From an uncultured Ruminiclostridium sp. (GTDB taxonomy: Bacteria > Bacillota > Clostridia > Oscillospirales > Ruminococcaceae), in NCBI GenBank assembly GCA_947630175.1, contig CANRGJ010000002.1, forward strand, positions 237,369-301,368: a stretch of 64,000 nucleotides of DNA. Direction: 5' to 3'. This document shows positions 8,833-16,102 of this stretch, piece after piece; within the stretch, counting starts at the first letter, position 1; each line of letters opens with the position of its first letter. The notes beneath the pieces are model-generated. The model saw only the letters and a list, made by a program, of their open reading frames with translations. It was not told where the DNA came from and did not search any database. The position numbers were made by a program, and so were the translations under genes.

Positions 8833-9664
8833 CGTTAAAACGGTTAAGGAAACGGTGGCAAGGCTTTGCTGTGAGGCGAACCTGTATCTTCCCGAGGGTA
8901 TGCAGGAGCTGATAAACTCTGCCGCCGAAAAGGAGGAAAGTCCTCTGTGCAAGGAGGTACTCCACGACATCAGCGCAAATGCCGACTGTGCAAAGGAGCT
9001 TGGCGTTCCCATATGTCAGGATACTGGAATGGCTGTGATATTCCTTGAAATAGGGCAGGACGTTCATTTTGTGGGAGGAGAGCTTTACGCCGCCATAAAC
9101 GAGGGCGTTGCCGAGGGGTACGTTGAGGGGAAGCTGCGGCTTTCAGTGGTAGGCGACCCGCTGAAAAGAGTGAATACGGGGAACAACACCCCCGCAATAA
9201 TACATACCAGTATCGTTTCGGGCGACAAGGTGGATATAACCGTTGCACCAAAGGGCTTTGGCAGTGAGAATATGAGTGGTATGAAAATGTTTACGCCTGC
9301 GGCGACTGCCGACGATATCGTTGATTTTGTCATCTCAGTTGCGGACAAGGCGGGGAGCAATCCCTGCCCGCCCATAGCTGTGGGCGTAGGTATAGGCGGG
9401 GATTTTGAATACGCCGCTATACTTGCGAAAAAAGCCCTTTGCAGAGATTTGAGAGTGAGAAACAGCGACCCGTTTTATGCCGAAATGGAGCAGAAATGCC
9501 TTGAGGGGATAAATCTGCTGGGGATAGGCGCTCAGGGGTTCGGCGGAACTCAGACCGCTTTGTACGTGAATATCGAGCAGTTCCCCACCCATATAGCGGG
9601 GCTTCCCGTGGCGGTGAATATCGGCTGTCACGTCACCCGCCACGCTCACGACGTTATTGAATAA
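8819..9664 (+). CDS. Class I fumarase / L-tartrate dehydratase-type, alpha subunit
   Basis: The alpha (N-terminal) part of the Fe-S hydro-lyases that interconvert fumarate and malate or dehydrate tartrate. The 281-residue product has the three expected cluster ligands, in VPICQDTG, SNPCPP and IGCHVTRHAHD. Normal alpha subunits are about 280 residues, so it is complete. ATG 8819 has a GAGGAG site at about 8803-8808; TTG 8810 is an alternative. The beta subunit usually follows directly, but here a 260-base promoter region and a sigma factor gene come next. Exact substrate (fumarate or another hydroxy acid) cannot be told. Confidence 0.9.
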   Translation: MKEIDVKTVKETVARLCCEANLYLPEGMQELINSAAEKEESPLCKEVLHDISANADCAKELGVPICQDTGMAVIFLEIGQDVHFVGGELYAAINEGVAEGYVEGKLRLSVVGDPLKRVNTGNNTPAIIHTSIVSGDKVDITVAPKGFGSENMSGMKMFTPAATADDIVDFVISVADKAGSNPCPPIAVGVGIGGDFEYAAILAKKALCRDLRVRNSDPFYAEMEQKCLEGINLLGIGAQGFGGTQTALYVNIEQFPTHIAGLPVAVNIGCHVTRHAHDVIE

Positions 9665-9690
9665 AAAATTTGAAAATTTTTTTAAAAATC

Positions 9691-9720
9691 TGTAACCTTT
9701 TTGTATTTTTATTCGTGTTA
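9691..9720 (+). promoter_or_regulatory. ECF-type promoter, upstream copy
   Basis: TGTAACCT (9691-9698), 15 bases, then CGTGTTA (9714-9720). The AAC core of the -35 and CGT of the -10 are the hallmarks of ECF sigma promoters. The same words at the same spacing recur at 9870-9899, before the ECF sigma gene at 9925. Confidence 0.6.
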
Positions 9721-9869
9721 TATATGTGGTTCGGAAAAATCGACCTCCGACGGATCAGGAATAATGCGGATACAAATGCTTAATCTTTTGCGGCTGCTGT
9801 ATCAAAGGCGATTTGTTTCCGCCGTCTGACAGGCAGCCGATAATTTTTGCAAAAAATTTTCCTGTAAAA

Positions 9870-9899
9870 TGTAACCTGTATAAGGTTTAAAACGTATTG
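9870..9899 (+). promoter_or_regulatory. ECF-type promoter, proximal copy
   Basis: TGTAACCT (9870-9877), 15 bases, then CGTATT (9893-9898), about 25 bases before the sigma factor ATG. Identical geometry to the copy at 9691 suggests autoregulation by the sigma factor encoded next door (inference). The 150 bases between the copies contain no gene. Confidence 0.65.
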
Positions 9900-9924
9900 A
9901 TTATGAAAGGCGGAAAAAGAGCAT

Positions 9925-10443
9925 ATGAGCAACAACATTTCACTCTGCTCCGACAGCGACTTTGAAAAAGTGCTGGCGCTTTACAACAGAATGATATACC
10001 GCCTTGCCTTTGCCAGAACGAGGAACGTTCACGACGCCGAGGACATTTTACAGGAGGTCTTTTTCAGATATGTGAACTCGCATACTACCTTCAACAGTGA
10101 GGAGCACAGAAAAGCCTGGCTGCTGAGGGTGACGGTGAACTGCTCCAAGGACCTGGTGTCCTCCTACTGGCACAGGAAGCGCAGCGAAAATATTCCCTTC
10201 GGGAAAGAGCCGCACGAGGAGCTGACCCCGCAGGAGCGTTACGACACACAGTCGACGGTCTTGCAGGCGGTGGGCTCCATTCCCGAAAAATACCGTATCG
10301 TTGTGCATTTGTTTTATTTTGAGGAGCTTTCAGCCGAGCAGATAGCGGCAGTTACAGACAGCAGCGTTTCTTCGGTGAAAACGCGGCTCCACAGAGCGAG
10401 GAAAATGCTGAAAAACATTCTGAAGGAGGATTTTTATGAGTGA
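9925..10443 (+). CDS. ECF RNA polymerase sigma factor
   Basis: A 172-residue alternative sigma factor. Region 2 lies at about residues 12-78 (LALYNRMIYRLAFARTRN, then DAEDILQEVFFR, the core-binding and -10 recognition part), and region 4 at about 112-165 (GSIPEKYRIVVHLFYFEELS, then a helix-turn-helix around SSVSSVKTRLHRARKML). No region 1 or 3, as in ECF factors. It overlaps the next gene by eight bases, and that gene encodes a membrane protein with a cytoplasmic N-terminus, the usual anti-sigma arrangement. Two matched ECF-like promoters upstream suggest autocontrol. Confidence 0.93.
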   Translation: MSNNISLCSDSDFEKVLALYNRMIYRLAFARTRNVHDAEDILQEVFFRYVNSHTTFNSEEHRKAWLLRVTVNCSKDLVSSYWHRKRSENIPFGKEPHEELTPQERYDTQSTVLQAVGSIPEKYRIVVHLFYFEELSAEQIAAVTDSSVSSVKTRLHRARKMLKNILKEDFYE

Positions 10444-11251
10444 TTTCAAAAGCGAGTACAAGCGTGCTATGAATGAGATAGAGCCCGATCCCGAGCTGCT
10501 GAAAAGGCTGTCGGAATCCCACGGTATGCTCCCCGCAGCTCAAAAGAAAAAAAGCCTTATAAGGCTGAATAAATATTCGATGATAAAGGTCGCCGCCGCC
10601 TGCCTGGTGCTGATAACGGCAATAACGGCGGGAGGGGTCTATGCGGTGAAAAACATGATGACAGCCCAGCCGCTGTCCCACGGCGGAGTAGACGTGAATA
10701 TGACCGACGAGCCGAATGTGGATACTTCGCCGAATACCGATGATAACATAAATTCAGTGATGAGCATAAGCCCGAAAACGCTGCTGACCACGATATACGG
10801 CGGGCACCTTGAGGAGGTAAGCGGAAAGCGCATAAAGCTGTCGGATTTTTCGTATCTCGACGACTGCACCGTTATTTTCGCTTATTACGCGGACGCACCG
10901 CAGGAGGCGGACAACCTTTTCCTCTTTATCAGTGACGATACGAAGAAAAGATATATGCTGCTTGAAACACGCACGGAGCAGTACGACGGGAACCAGTTCT
11001 TTGACTATATGAAAACGAGCGTGCCTGCGTTTACTCTGAACAAAATGTACACGCTGCAAAGCGAAGAATATTCCGATCTGCTGTATGCAGTTATAAGCGG
11101 AACGGACGGTTCCGCAAACGTTTCCGTACTGTACGGCTATGCGGGGCATAATCAACAGGCGGGAAGCTTCGCACACGTCCTGTGGGCGGAGGAAAATATC
11201 ATAAACAGCTTTAACAGTATCTTTTCAGCTTATGGCGTAATAATTTCGTAA
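10436..11251 (+). CDS. Putative membrane anti-sigma factor / sigma-regulated sensor
   Basis: A 271-residue protein with a charged cytoplasmic N-terminus of about 40 residues, one membrane segment at about 45-65 (MIKVAAACLVLITAITAG), a low-complexity Asp/Asn/Thr stalk (about 80-105) and an extracellular domain of about 160 residues. It starts inside the last codons of the sigma gene (eight-base overlap), so it is translated with it. By position it should hold the sigma factor inactive and sense an envelope signal. No ZAS-type His-Cys-Cys motif is visible, so the anti-sigma role rests on context. Confidence 0.7.
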   Translation: MSDFKSEYKRAMNEIEPDPELLKRLSESHGMLPAAQKKKSLIRLNKYSMIKVAAACLVLITAITAGGVYAVKNMMTAQPLSHGGVDVNMTDEPNVDTSPNTDDNINSVMSISPKTLLTTIYGGHLEEVSGKRIKLSDFSYLDDCTVIFAYYADAPQEADNLFLFISDDTKKRYMLLETRTEQYDGNQFFDYMKTSVPAFTLNKMYTLQSEEYSDLLYAVISGTDGSANVSVLYGYAGHNQQAGSFAHVLWAEENIINSFNSIFSAYGVIIS

Positions 11252-11260
11252 ACAAATAAA

Positions 11261-11309
11261 AATCGCTCCGACGTGAGAAAACGGAATGCTTTCCCATATC
11301 GGAGCGATT
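11261..11309. terminator. Bidirectional terminator between convergent genes
   Basis: AATCGCTCCGA (11261-11271) pairs with TCGGAGCGATT (11299-11309). T-rich DNA follows on the plus strand (GATTTTTTATG) and an A-rich run lies on the other side, so it can serve both the sigma operon and the leftward hydrolase pair. Confidence 0.75.
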
Positions 11310-11321
11310 GATTTTTTATGT

Positions 11322-12257
11322 TTAATTTTTCAGTCTTCTTATCAGCTTATACACTACGGAATTTTCCGACGCCAGCGGAGCGTTGTGGGCGAAGAAAACT
11401 ATGCCGCTGCAGGGGGCTTTTACTTCCTCTATCACCGTGTTTTCATAGGGGTGGAGGATATGGGCTATCACTTCGCCGTGCTCAGCCTCGTCGCCGGGGC
11501 GTTTCAAGCCTCGGTAGATCCCGCCCTTGGTGCAGTAAACGGGCATAAGTCCCTCCTCGTCAAGGGTGGTGGCGATGTAGCCGCCGTGGCACTGATACTT
11601 GATTATCCCCATTCGGGAGAGGAAGCGAAGTACCGACGCCACTGCGATCCCTGCGCTTTCCTCGTCGATATGCTCAGTCTCGTTGGTGTAGATGGAAAAA
11701 GCGCTGGTATTGTTGAGCTGCCAGTTGTAGTTCAGGGTAGTTTCCTCAAAGGGTCTGGGCTTTCTCACCACTACGTAAGGCAAGCCGAACAGATTGGCAA
11801 GGCTGGTGTTTTCCCTGCCCGTTTCCAGCATACGAACGTGAGGGATAAAATCCCCCGGCATATAAAACGAAGTGAAATGTATGCCGTACTGAAAGCCGCT
11901 TATCTTGGACAAAAGCTCCGCCGCAACACGCTGGACGGGTTCTCCTGACGCATTGCCGGGGAAGCTGCGGTTTATGTCCCTGCCGTCGGTGGACCAAAAG
12001 CGCTTTTCTATATTCATTGAAAAGGGATTTATGCAGGGGACGACGGTTATCTCGTGGCCGTAGCTTATCCTGCACTGGCGTTCAAGCTCGCCCAGAGCCT
12101 TTATCAGCTTGGAGCAGATGTACATCTGCTGTATCTCGTTGCCCCGCATTGAGCCGACTATGCAGCACGCCTTGTCGCCCTTGTTGAAGCGGTAGGCGCT
12201 GACGGTGAAATCTCCTCTGTATACGGAGTCGTATTTGTATATTTCTTCCTTTATCAT
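11322..12257 (-). CDS. Aspartoacylase/succinylglutamate desuccinylase-family protein, probably catalytically inactive
   Basis: A 311-residue member of the M14-related AstE/ASPA family, the second of a tandem pair. The fold is retained (FNKGDKACCIVGSMRGNE at the N-terminus, C-terminal beta domain with KAPCSGIVFF), but the zinc motif HGxE is RGNE here and the catalytic Glu seen in the partner (VVEMG) is replaced in VVVRKP. The His of YGIHFTS is kept. It begins by ATGA overlap with the upstream paralogue, so the two may form a complex. Role unknown; a pseudoenzyme subunit is the simplest reading. Confidence 0.8.
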   Translation of the reverse strand: MIKEEIYKYDSVYRGDFTVSAYRFNKGDKACCIVGSMRGNEIQQMYICSKLIKALGELERQCRISYGHEITVVPCINPFSMNIEKRFWSTDGRDINRSFPGNASGEPVQRVAAELLSKISGFQYGIHFTSFYMPGDFIPHVRMLETGRENTSLANLFGLPYVVVRKPRPFEETTLNYNWQLNNTSAFSIYTNETEHIDEESAGIAVASVLRFLSRMGIIKYQCHGGYIATTLDEEGLMPVYCTKGGIYRGLKRPGDEAEHGEVIAHILHPYENTVIEEVKAPCSGIVFFAHNAPLASENSVVYKLIRRLKN

Positions 12258-13189
12258 CTTCCGCCTCCAAGTATCCTTGCGATAAGACTGCCGGGGGACA
12301 CGACGGGATATTCCCGCATAGTGAATACCGTCCCCGAAACGGGGGAGAATATCTCCTCCTCTATCTCGCCTGTATAGGCGTTGATGATGTCGCCTATGTG
12401 GTCGCCCTCGAATATGCCTGTCCAGTGCTGAATGTCGGGGATAAACACGCCGCTTTTCTCACAGTGTATCACGGTCACTTCCCCGTCAGTGGACACCATA
12501 GGGTTGGAAACGCCCTTTACTCTGCCTGTCCATATACCTAACTTTGCCATAACTGCGAAAATTCCGTCAAGGAGCTGTTCGCCATACTCCTTGGTTATCC
12601 TCATTCCCGCACCCATTTCCACCACGAGGCAGGGCGTTCCCCTGCTGTTCAGCGTGTGGGAGAGGGAGGAGGGGCGAACGGCGGAGCTGTTCCCCACCCA
12701 GATGAAATCGGCGTTCAGCTGTTTTGCCAGCGGGAGCAGCTTTGAGGCGTATTCGGGATTTATACGCACCTGGGGTATCTCACGCAGGAAAATGTCGCTG
12801 GAATGTATGTCTATGCAAAGGTCTGCGCCGCAGATGTCGTCTATCACCTGACCTGCAACGTGTTCCCAAGGGGTTCCCCCCTCGCCGCCCGGAAACATTC
12901 TGTTCATATCCAGCTCGTACATAGGGATATGTCGGTTCACCGCGTCAACGCCCAGCGGGTTCATAGCGGGGTATACGTCAACTATGCCGTTAAGCTCGGT
13001 ATAGTTCCTGTTTATGCGGCGTATAAGCTCGTAGCAGACGTACTGTCCTTCCAGCTCGTCCCCGTGTATGCCTGTTACAACGGCTATTCTCTTTTGTCCC
13101 TCCGCCTGTTCCTTGGGAGCAAGGCGGTTTCGCTTTATATTGACCCTTTCGCCCACGGGAAGGGCGAAGGACGCCACCGTTTCAAGCAT
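12254..13189 (-). CDS. Succinylglutamate desuccinylase/aspartoacylase-family zinc hydrolase
   Basis: A 311-residue M14-like carboxylic amide hydrolase; substrate unknown. The zinc ligands are in VVTGIHGDELEGQ (His and Glu) and CIDIHSSD (His), with the catalytic Glu in CLVVEMGAG. A C-terminal beta domain (FSPVSGTVF) follows, typical of the AstE/ASPA group. ATG 13189 stands behind AAGGAGGAAAAAAT. The downstream paralogue, of the same length, has lost the key residues. Members of this family act on N-acyl amino acids or related amides. Confidence 0.85.
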   Translation of the reverse strand: MLETVASFALPVGERVNIKRNRLAPKEQAEGQKRIAVVTGIHGDELEGQYVCYELIRRINRNYTELNGIVDVYPAMNPLGVDAVNRHIPMYELDMNRMFPGGEGGTPWEHVAGQVIDDICGADLCIDIHSSDIFLREIPQVRINPEYASKLLPLAKQLNADFIWVGNSSAVRPSSLSHTLNSRGTPCLVVEMGAGMRITKEYGEQLLDGIFAVMAKLGIWTGRVKGVSNPMVSTDGEVTVIHCEKSGVFIPDIQHWTGIFEGDHIGDIINAYTGEIEEEIFSPVSGTVFTMREYPVVSPGSLIARILGGGR

Positions 13190-13210
13190 ATTTTTTCCTC
13201 CTTCAAAGGC

Positions 13211-13250
13211 AAAAAACTCTACGAGGAAACCCCTGAAAGGCTTCCTCGTA
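13211..13250 (-). terminator. Terminator of galE
   Basis: On the minus strand TACGAGGAAG pairs with CTTTCCTCGTA-side bases around a short loop (13220-13250) and is followed by GAGTTTTTT. It closely resembles the hairpin at 46162-46192 (both start and end in TACGAGG/CCTCGTA), so it may belong to a dispersed hairpin family. Confidence 0.7.
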
Positions 13251-13283
13251 AATTTCTTTCTGCATCTGCGCAGTATTATCAGC

Positions 13284-14288
13284 TTATCTTATATGGGTCT
13301 GAAGAACGAAGTTCCATGCGTCGCGGCACATTTCCTCGATTCCTCTTTCCGCCTTCCAGCCAAGCTCCTTGTTCGCCTTTTTGGGGCTGGAATAACATTT
13401 TGCGGCGTCGCCGGGGCGGCGGGGCGCAATCTCGTGAGGTACTTTGACGCCGTTCACCTTTTCAAATGTGTTAATTATCTCAAGCACGGAATAGCCCTTG
13501 CCTGTTCCCAGATTGTAGGCTAAAGCGCCATGCTTTTCACGCACTGCGGAAATTGCCGCCAGATGACCCTTTGCCAGGTCTACAACGTGGATATAATCCC
13601 TTATGCAGGTGCCGTCGGGGGTGGGATAATCGTCGCCGCAGACGTACAGCATAGGCGTTTTTCCCGACGCTGCGTTGAGTATCCTGGGCATAAGGTTGTT
13701 GGGTATGCCGTTGGGATCCTCGCCTATCTTGCCGCTTTCGTGAGCGCCTATGGGATTGAAGTATCTCAGCAGGGCGACGCTCCAGCGTTCGTCAGCGTGG
13801 CACAGCTCCCTGCACATATTCTCTATCATCAGCTTGGTGCTGCCGTAGGGATTTATTGAGGAAAGAGGGAAATCCTCGGTGACAGGCACCTTTTCGGGGA
13901 AGCCGTAAACGGTGGCGGAGGAACTGAACACAAGTCTGCGGCAGCCAAATTCCTCCATAACCTCAAACAGGGAAAGCGTGGTGTCGATATTGTTGCGGTA
14001 ATACATTATGGGCTTTTCAACGCTTTCGGGGACAGCCTTGTAGCCTGCGAAGTGTATCACTTCCTCGATAAAATTCTCTCTGAAAATGCGGCGGAGTATC
14101 TCCTTGTCCGCAACGTCGCCCTCGTAAAAGGCGAAGCCCTTTCCCGTAATGTCCTGAACGGCGTTGATAACGCCGGGTTTTGAGTTGAAGAAATTGTCGA
14201 TAACAACTACGTCCTCGCCCGCCTCAAGAAGCTCGACGACGGTGTGGGAGCCGATAAAGCCTGTTCCTCCCGTTACAAGTACAGCCAT
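13284..14288 (-). CDS. galE: UDP-glucose 4-epimerase
   Basis: Interconverts UDP-glucose and UDP-galactose. The 334-residue SDR has the NAD-binding GGTGFIGSHT at residue 7, the catalytic Ser region FSSSATVYG (about 122-130), and the YxxxK motif in NPYGSTKLMIE (about 146-150). Substrate-binding segments such as RYFNPIGAHESG and the C-terminal RRPGDAAKCY match GalE well. ATG 14288 has CGGAGG just upstream. It is a single-gene unit with its own promoter and terminator. Confidence 0.95.
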   Translation of the reverse strand: MAVLVTGGTGFIGSHTVVELLEAGEDVVVIDNFFNSKPGVINAVQDITGKGFAFYEGDVADKEILRRIFRENFIEEVIHFAGYKAVPESVEKPIMYYRNNIDTTLSLFEVMEEFGCRRLVFSSSATVYGFPEKVPVTEDFPLSSINPYGSTKLMIENMCRELCHADERWSVALLRYFNPIGAHESGKIGEDPNGIPNNLMPRILNAASGKTPMLYVCGDDYPTPDGTCIRDYIHVVDLAKGHLAAISAVREKHGALAYNLGTGKGYSVLEIINTFEKVNGVKVPHEIAPRRPGDAAKCYSSPKKANKELGWKAERGIEEMCRDAWNFVLQTHIR

Positions 14289-14377
14289 AATTACCTCCGA
14301 AAAAATTTATTTTATTATTTATGCGTGGGGATTTGTGTGGAATGCGCCGACGGTTTGCGGCGGATTGTTCTTTATAA

Positions 14378-14406
14378 AGTATAACCTATATTGGGGGAAA
14401 AGTCAA
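14378..14406 (-). promoter_or_regulatory. galE promoter
   Basis: Minus-strand TTGACT (14401-14406) and TATACT (14378-14383) with a 17-base spacer. It gives a leader of about 80 bases to the galE ATG. Confidence 0.75.
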
Positions 14407-14467
14407 GGAGATAAAATAAAGGTGTGTTCTTTTCTAACGAAAGGCGAGAAAGGAGGCAGCGATTTTT

Positions 14468-14507
14468 TTCGACAAATATTGACTTTATTCGACAAATACG
14501 GTATAAT
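14468..14507 (+). promoter_or_regulatory. Promoter with two-turn direct repeats
   Basis: TTGACT (14479-14484), 17 bases, TATAAT (14502-14507). The 11-mer TTCGACAAATA occurs at 14468-14478 and again at 14488-14498, exactly 20 bases apart, straddling the -35 and filling the spacer. This spacing puts both copies on one DNA face, as expected for an operator (inference). Confidence 0.75.
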
Positions 14508-14562
14508 TTTATTAAAAGATGATACGCAGGGTCACGCCTGAAAATATAAGGAAGTGCAAGCT

Positions 14563-15171
14563 ATGAATAAAAACAAAAACGGCATTGTCAAAATCATTAT
14601 AGTTGTTGCCGCCGCTGTGATACTGATTGGGATAGGCATAGGCTTAGCCTATCATTTTTCACAACAAGACCAGCCCGCAGAAAAAGAACCTGAGATCGTC
14701 ACAATGTCCACGCTTGAAAAAATAGTGAACGTCAGCAAGCTGTCAACAGTAAAATTCGTGTATAACGGCGTTGCAACGGTGCCTAACGAGGAAAAGCCCG
14801 AAGAAATAGATTACTACGTTTCATACAACGCTGAAATAAGCGTGGGGATAGACTTTGACGCAGTTTACTTCGAGCAGGATGAGGAAGCTAAAATAATTTA
14901 TGCGCATATGCCAATGCCATACGTCACAAATGTTTCGGTAGAGATAAAGTCTCTGGATTACATCTTCGAAAACGACAAGGCAAACACTGTGACAATAACT
15001 CAGACTGCATATGAAAAATGTGTTGAGGACGCAGAAAAAGAGTGCAAAACAAATAAGGACATCTTCAAAATGGCGTCGGACAATGCCAGAAACGCTGTTA
15101 CGGCTCTTGCTCAGCCTATCGTTGACGAGTATTTTGAAGGCTATCATATGGAATTTAAAGGCGGTGAGTGA
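14563..15171 (+). CDS. DUF4230 membrane-anchored protein
   Basis: A 202-residue protein with a short Lys/Asn-rich N-terminus, one membrane anchor at about residues 8-27 (IVKIIIVVAAAVILIGIG) and an extracellular domain matching the DUF4230 pattern: LSTVKFVYNGVA, a GIDFDAVYF strand, and a long C-terminal helix rich in Ala/Asn/Asp. Function unknown. ATG 14563 is chosen over GTG 14554 because AAGGAAG ends just before the latter. One base separates it from the next gene, also DUF4230, with which it forms an operon. Confidence 0.75.
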   Translation: MNKNKNGIVKIIIVVAAAVILIGIGIGLAYHFSQQDQPAEKEPEIVTMSTLEKIVNVSKLSTVKFVYNGVATVPNEEKPEEIDYYVSYNAEISVGIDFDAVYFEQDEEAKIIYAHMPMPYVTNVSVEIKSLDYIFENDKANTVTITQTAYEKCVEDAEKECKTNKDIFKMASDNARNAVTALAQPIVDEYFEGYHMEFKGGE

Positions 15172-15172
15172 T

Positions 15173-15829
15173 ATGAAAAAATTATCTGCACTGATAACGG
15201 CTATTGCCGTAATGCTTTCCTGCACAGCCTGCTCCACTCCTCAGGAAACGGAAACGAATCAGCTTGAGATAGTTCCTCAGATATCAAGGATAAGGTCTAT
15301 CTGCGAGCTTGCAGTGATGGACTGCTACTATCACAACGTGGCAAAGAGCTTTGAAGAGGACGTGGAAGGATTCCTGTGGTGGACAAAAGACAGGCATTTC
15401 TGGATAGAATACAACGCTGTGGTTCGGTACGGGATAGACGTTTCCTACGTGAATATCTCGGTAGAGGACGATACGGTGGTAATAACTCTTCCCAAAGCAA
15501 GGCTGCTTGACTGCACGATAGACGACCCGAAGGACTTTTCATACATAGTGGCGAAAGATTCTGCGGCAATAACAGCGGAGGACGAAAAAACTGCTATCGC
15601 GCAAGCGCAGGACGAATTGATAAAAGAGGCGTCTGGCAACTCCACGCTGCTCGATCAGGCTCAGCAGCGTGCGGAGGAGCTTTTGAGGGAATACATCAAG
15701 GGAATAAATGATATGGGACAGAAGACATATTCTGTCAGGTTCAACATCATAGATGAAAACGGTCAGTCTGTGCAAACCTCCGCCGAAAGCGAGGAAACAT
15801 CGGACAGCGAGACGAAAGCTCAGTCATAA
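15173..15829 (+). CDS. DUF4230 lipoprotein
   Basis: A 218-residue lipoprotein: a signal peptide with lipobox LSCTAC (Cys about residue 20), then a DUF4230-like body (NAVVRYGIDVSYVNISVEDD, ITLPKARLLDCTID) with a long C-terminal helix and an acidic Ser/Thr/Glu tail. It begins directly after the stop of the upstream paralogue, so the pair is translated together. Both probably face the outside of the membrane. No biochemical role is known to me for the family. Confidence 0.78.
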   Translation: MKKLSALITAIAVMLSCTACSTPQETETNQLEIVPQISRIRSICELAVMDCYYHNVAKSFEEDVEGFLWWTKDRHFWIEYNAVVRYGIDVSYVNISVEDDTVVITLPKARLLDCTIDDPKDFSYIVAKDSAAITAEDEKTAIAQAQDELIKEASGNSTLLDQAQQRAEELLREYIKGINDMGQKTYSVRFNIIDENGQSVQTSAESEETSDSETKAQS

Positions 15830-15882
15830 GCATATTTATTGTTTTGATGTAAATTATCAAAAGTTCATTTTGAGTCAATGAA

Positions 15883-15936
15883 AAACCACCCTGCGGGCGC
15901 TGCAAAATTGCGGCGGAGCAGGGCGGTTTGTGTTTT
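15883..15936 (+). terminator. Terminator after the DUF4230 pair
   Basis: AAACCACCCTGC (15883-15894) pairs with GCAGGGCGGTTT (15918-15929), with one A/C mismatch and inner GC pairs around GCAAAATTGC, and is followed by a T-rich run. The rest of 15937-16102 shows no gene. Confidence 0.7.
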
Positions 15937-16102
15937 ATATATGGACTTTCTTGGTCTTTCTTCAACGAGAGAATTATTATATGCCATATTTTATTTATCG
16001 TCCATCGTGTTGCAAGATGAGCAATAGAATAATCGCCGCATGAGTGATATATACAATTGCGCTTGATGGACAATTGCATTATAACAAATATGTGTGACCA
16101 AT

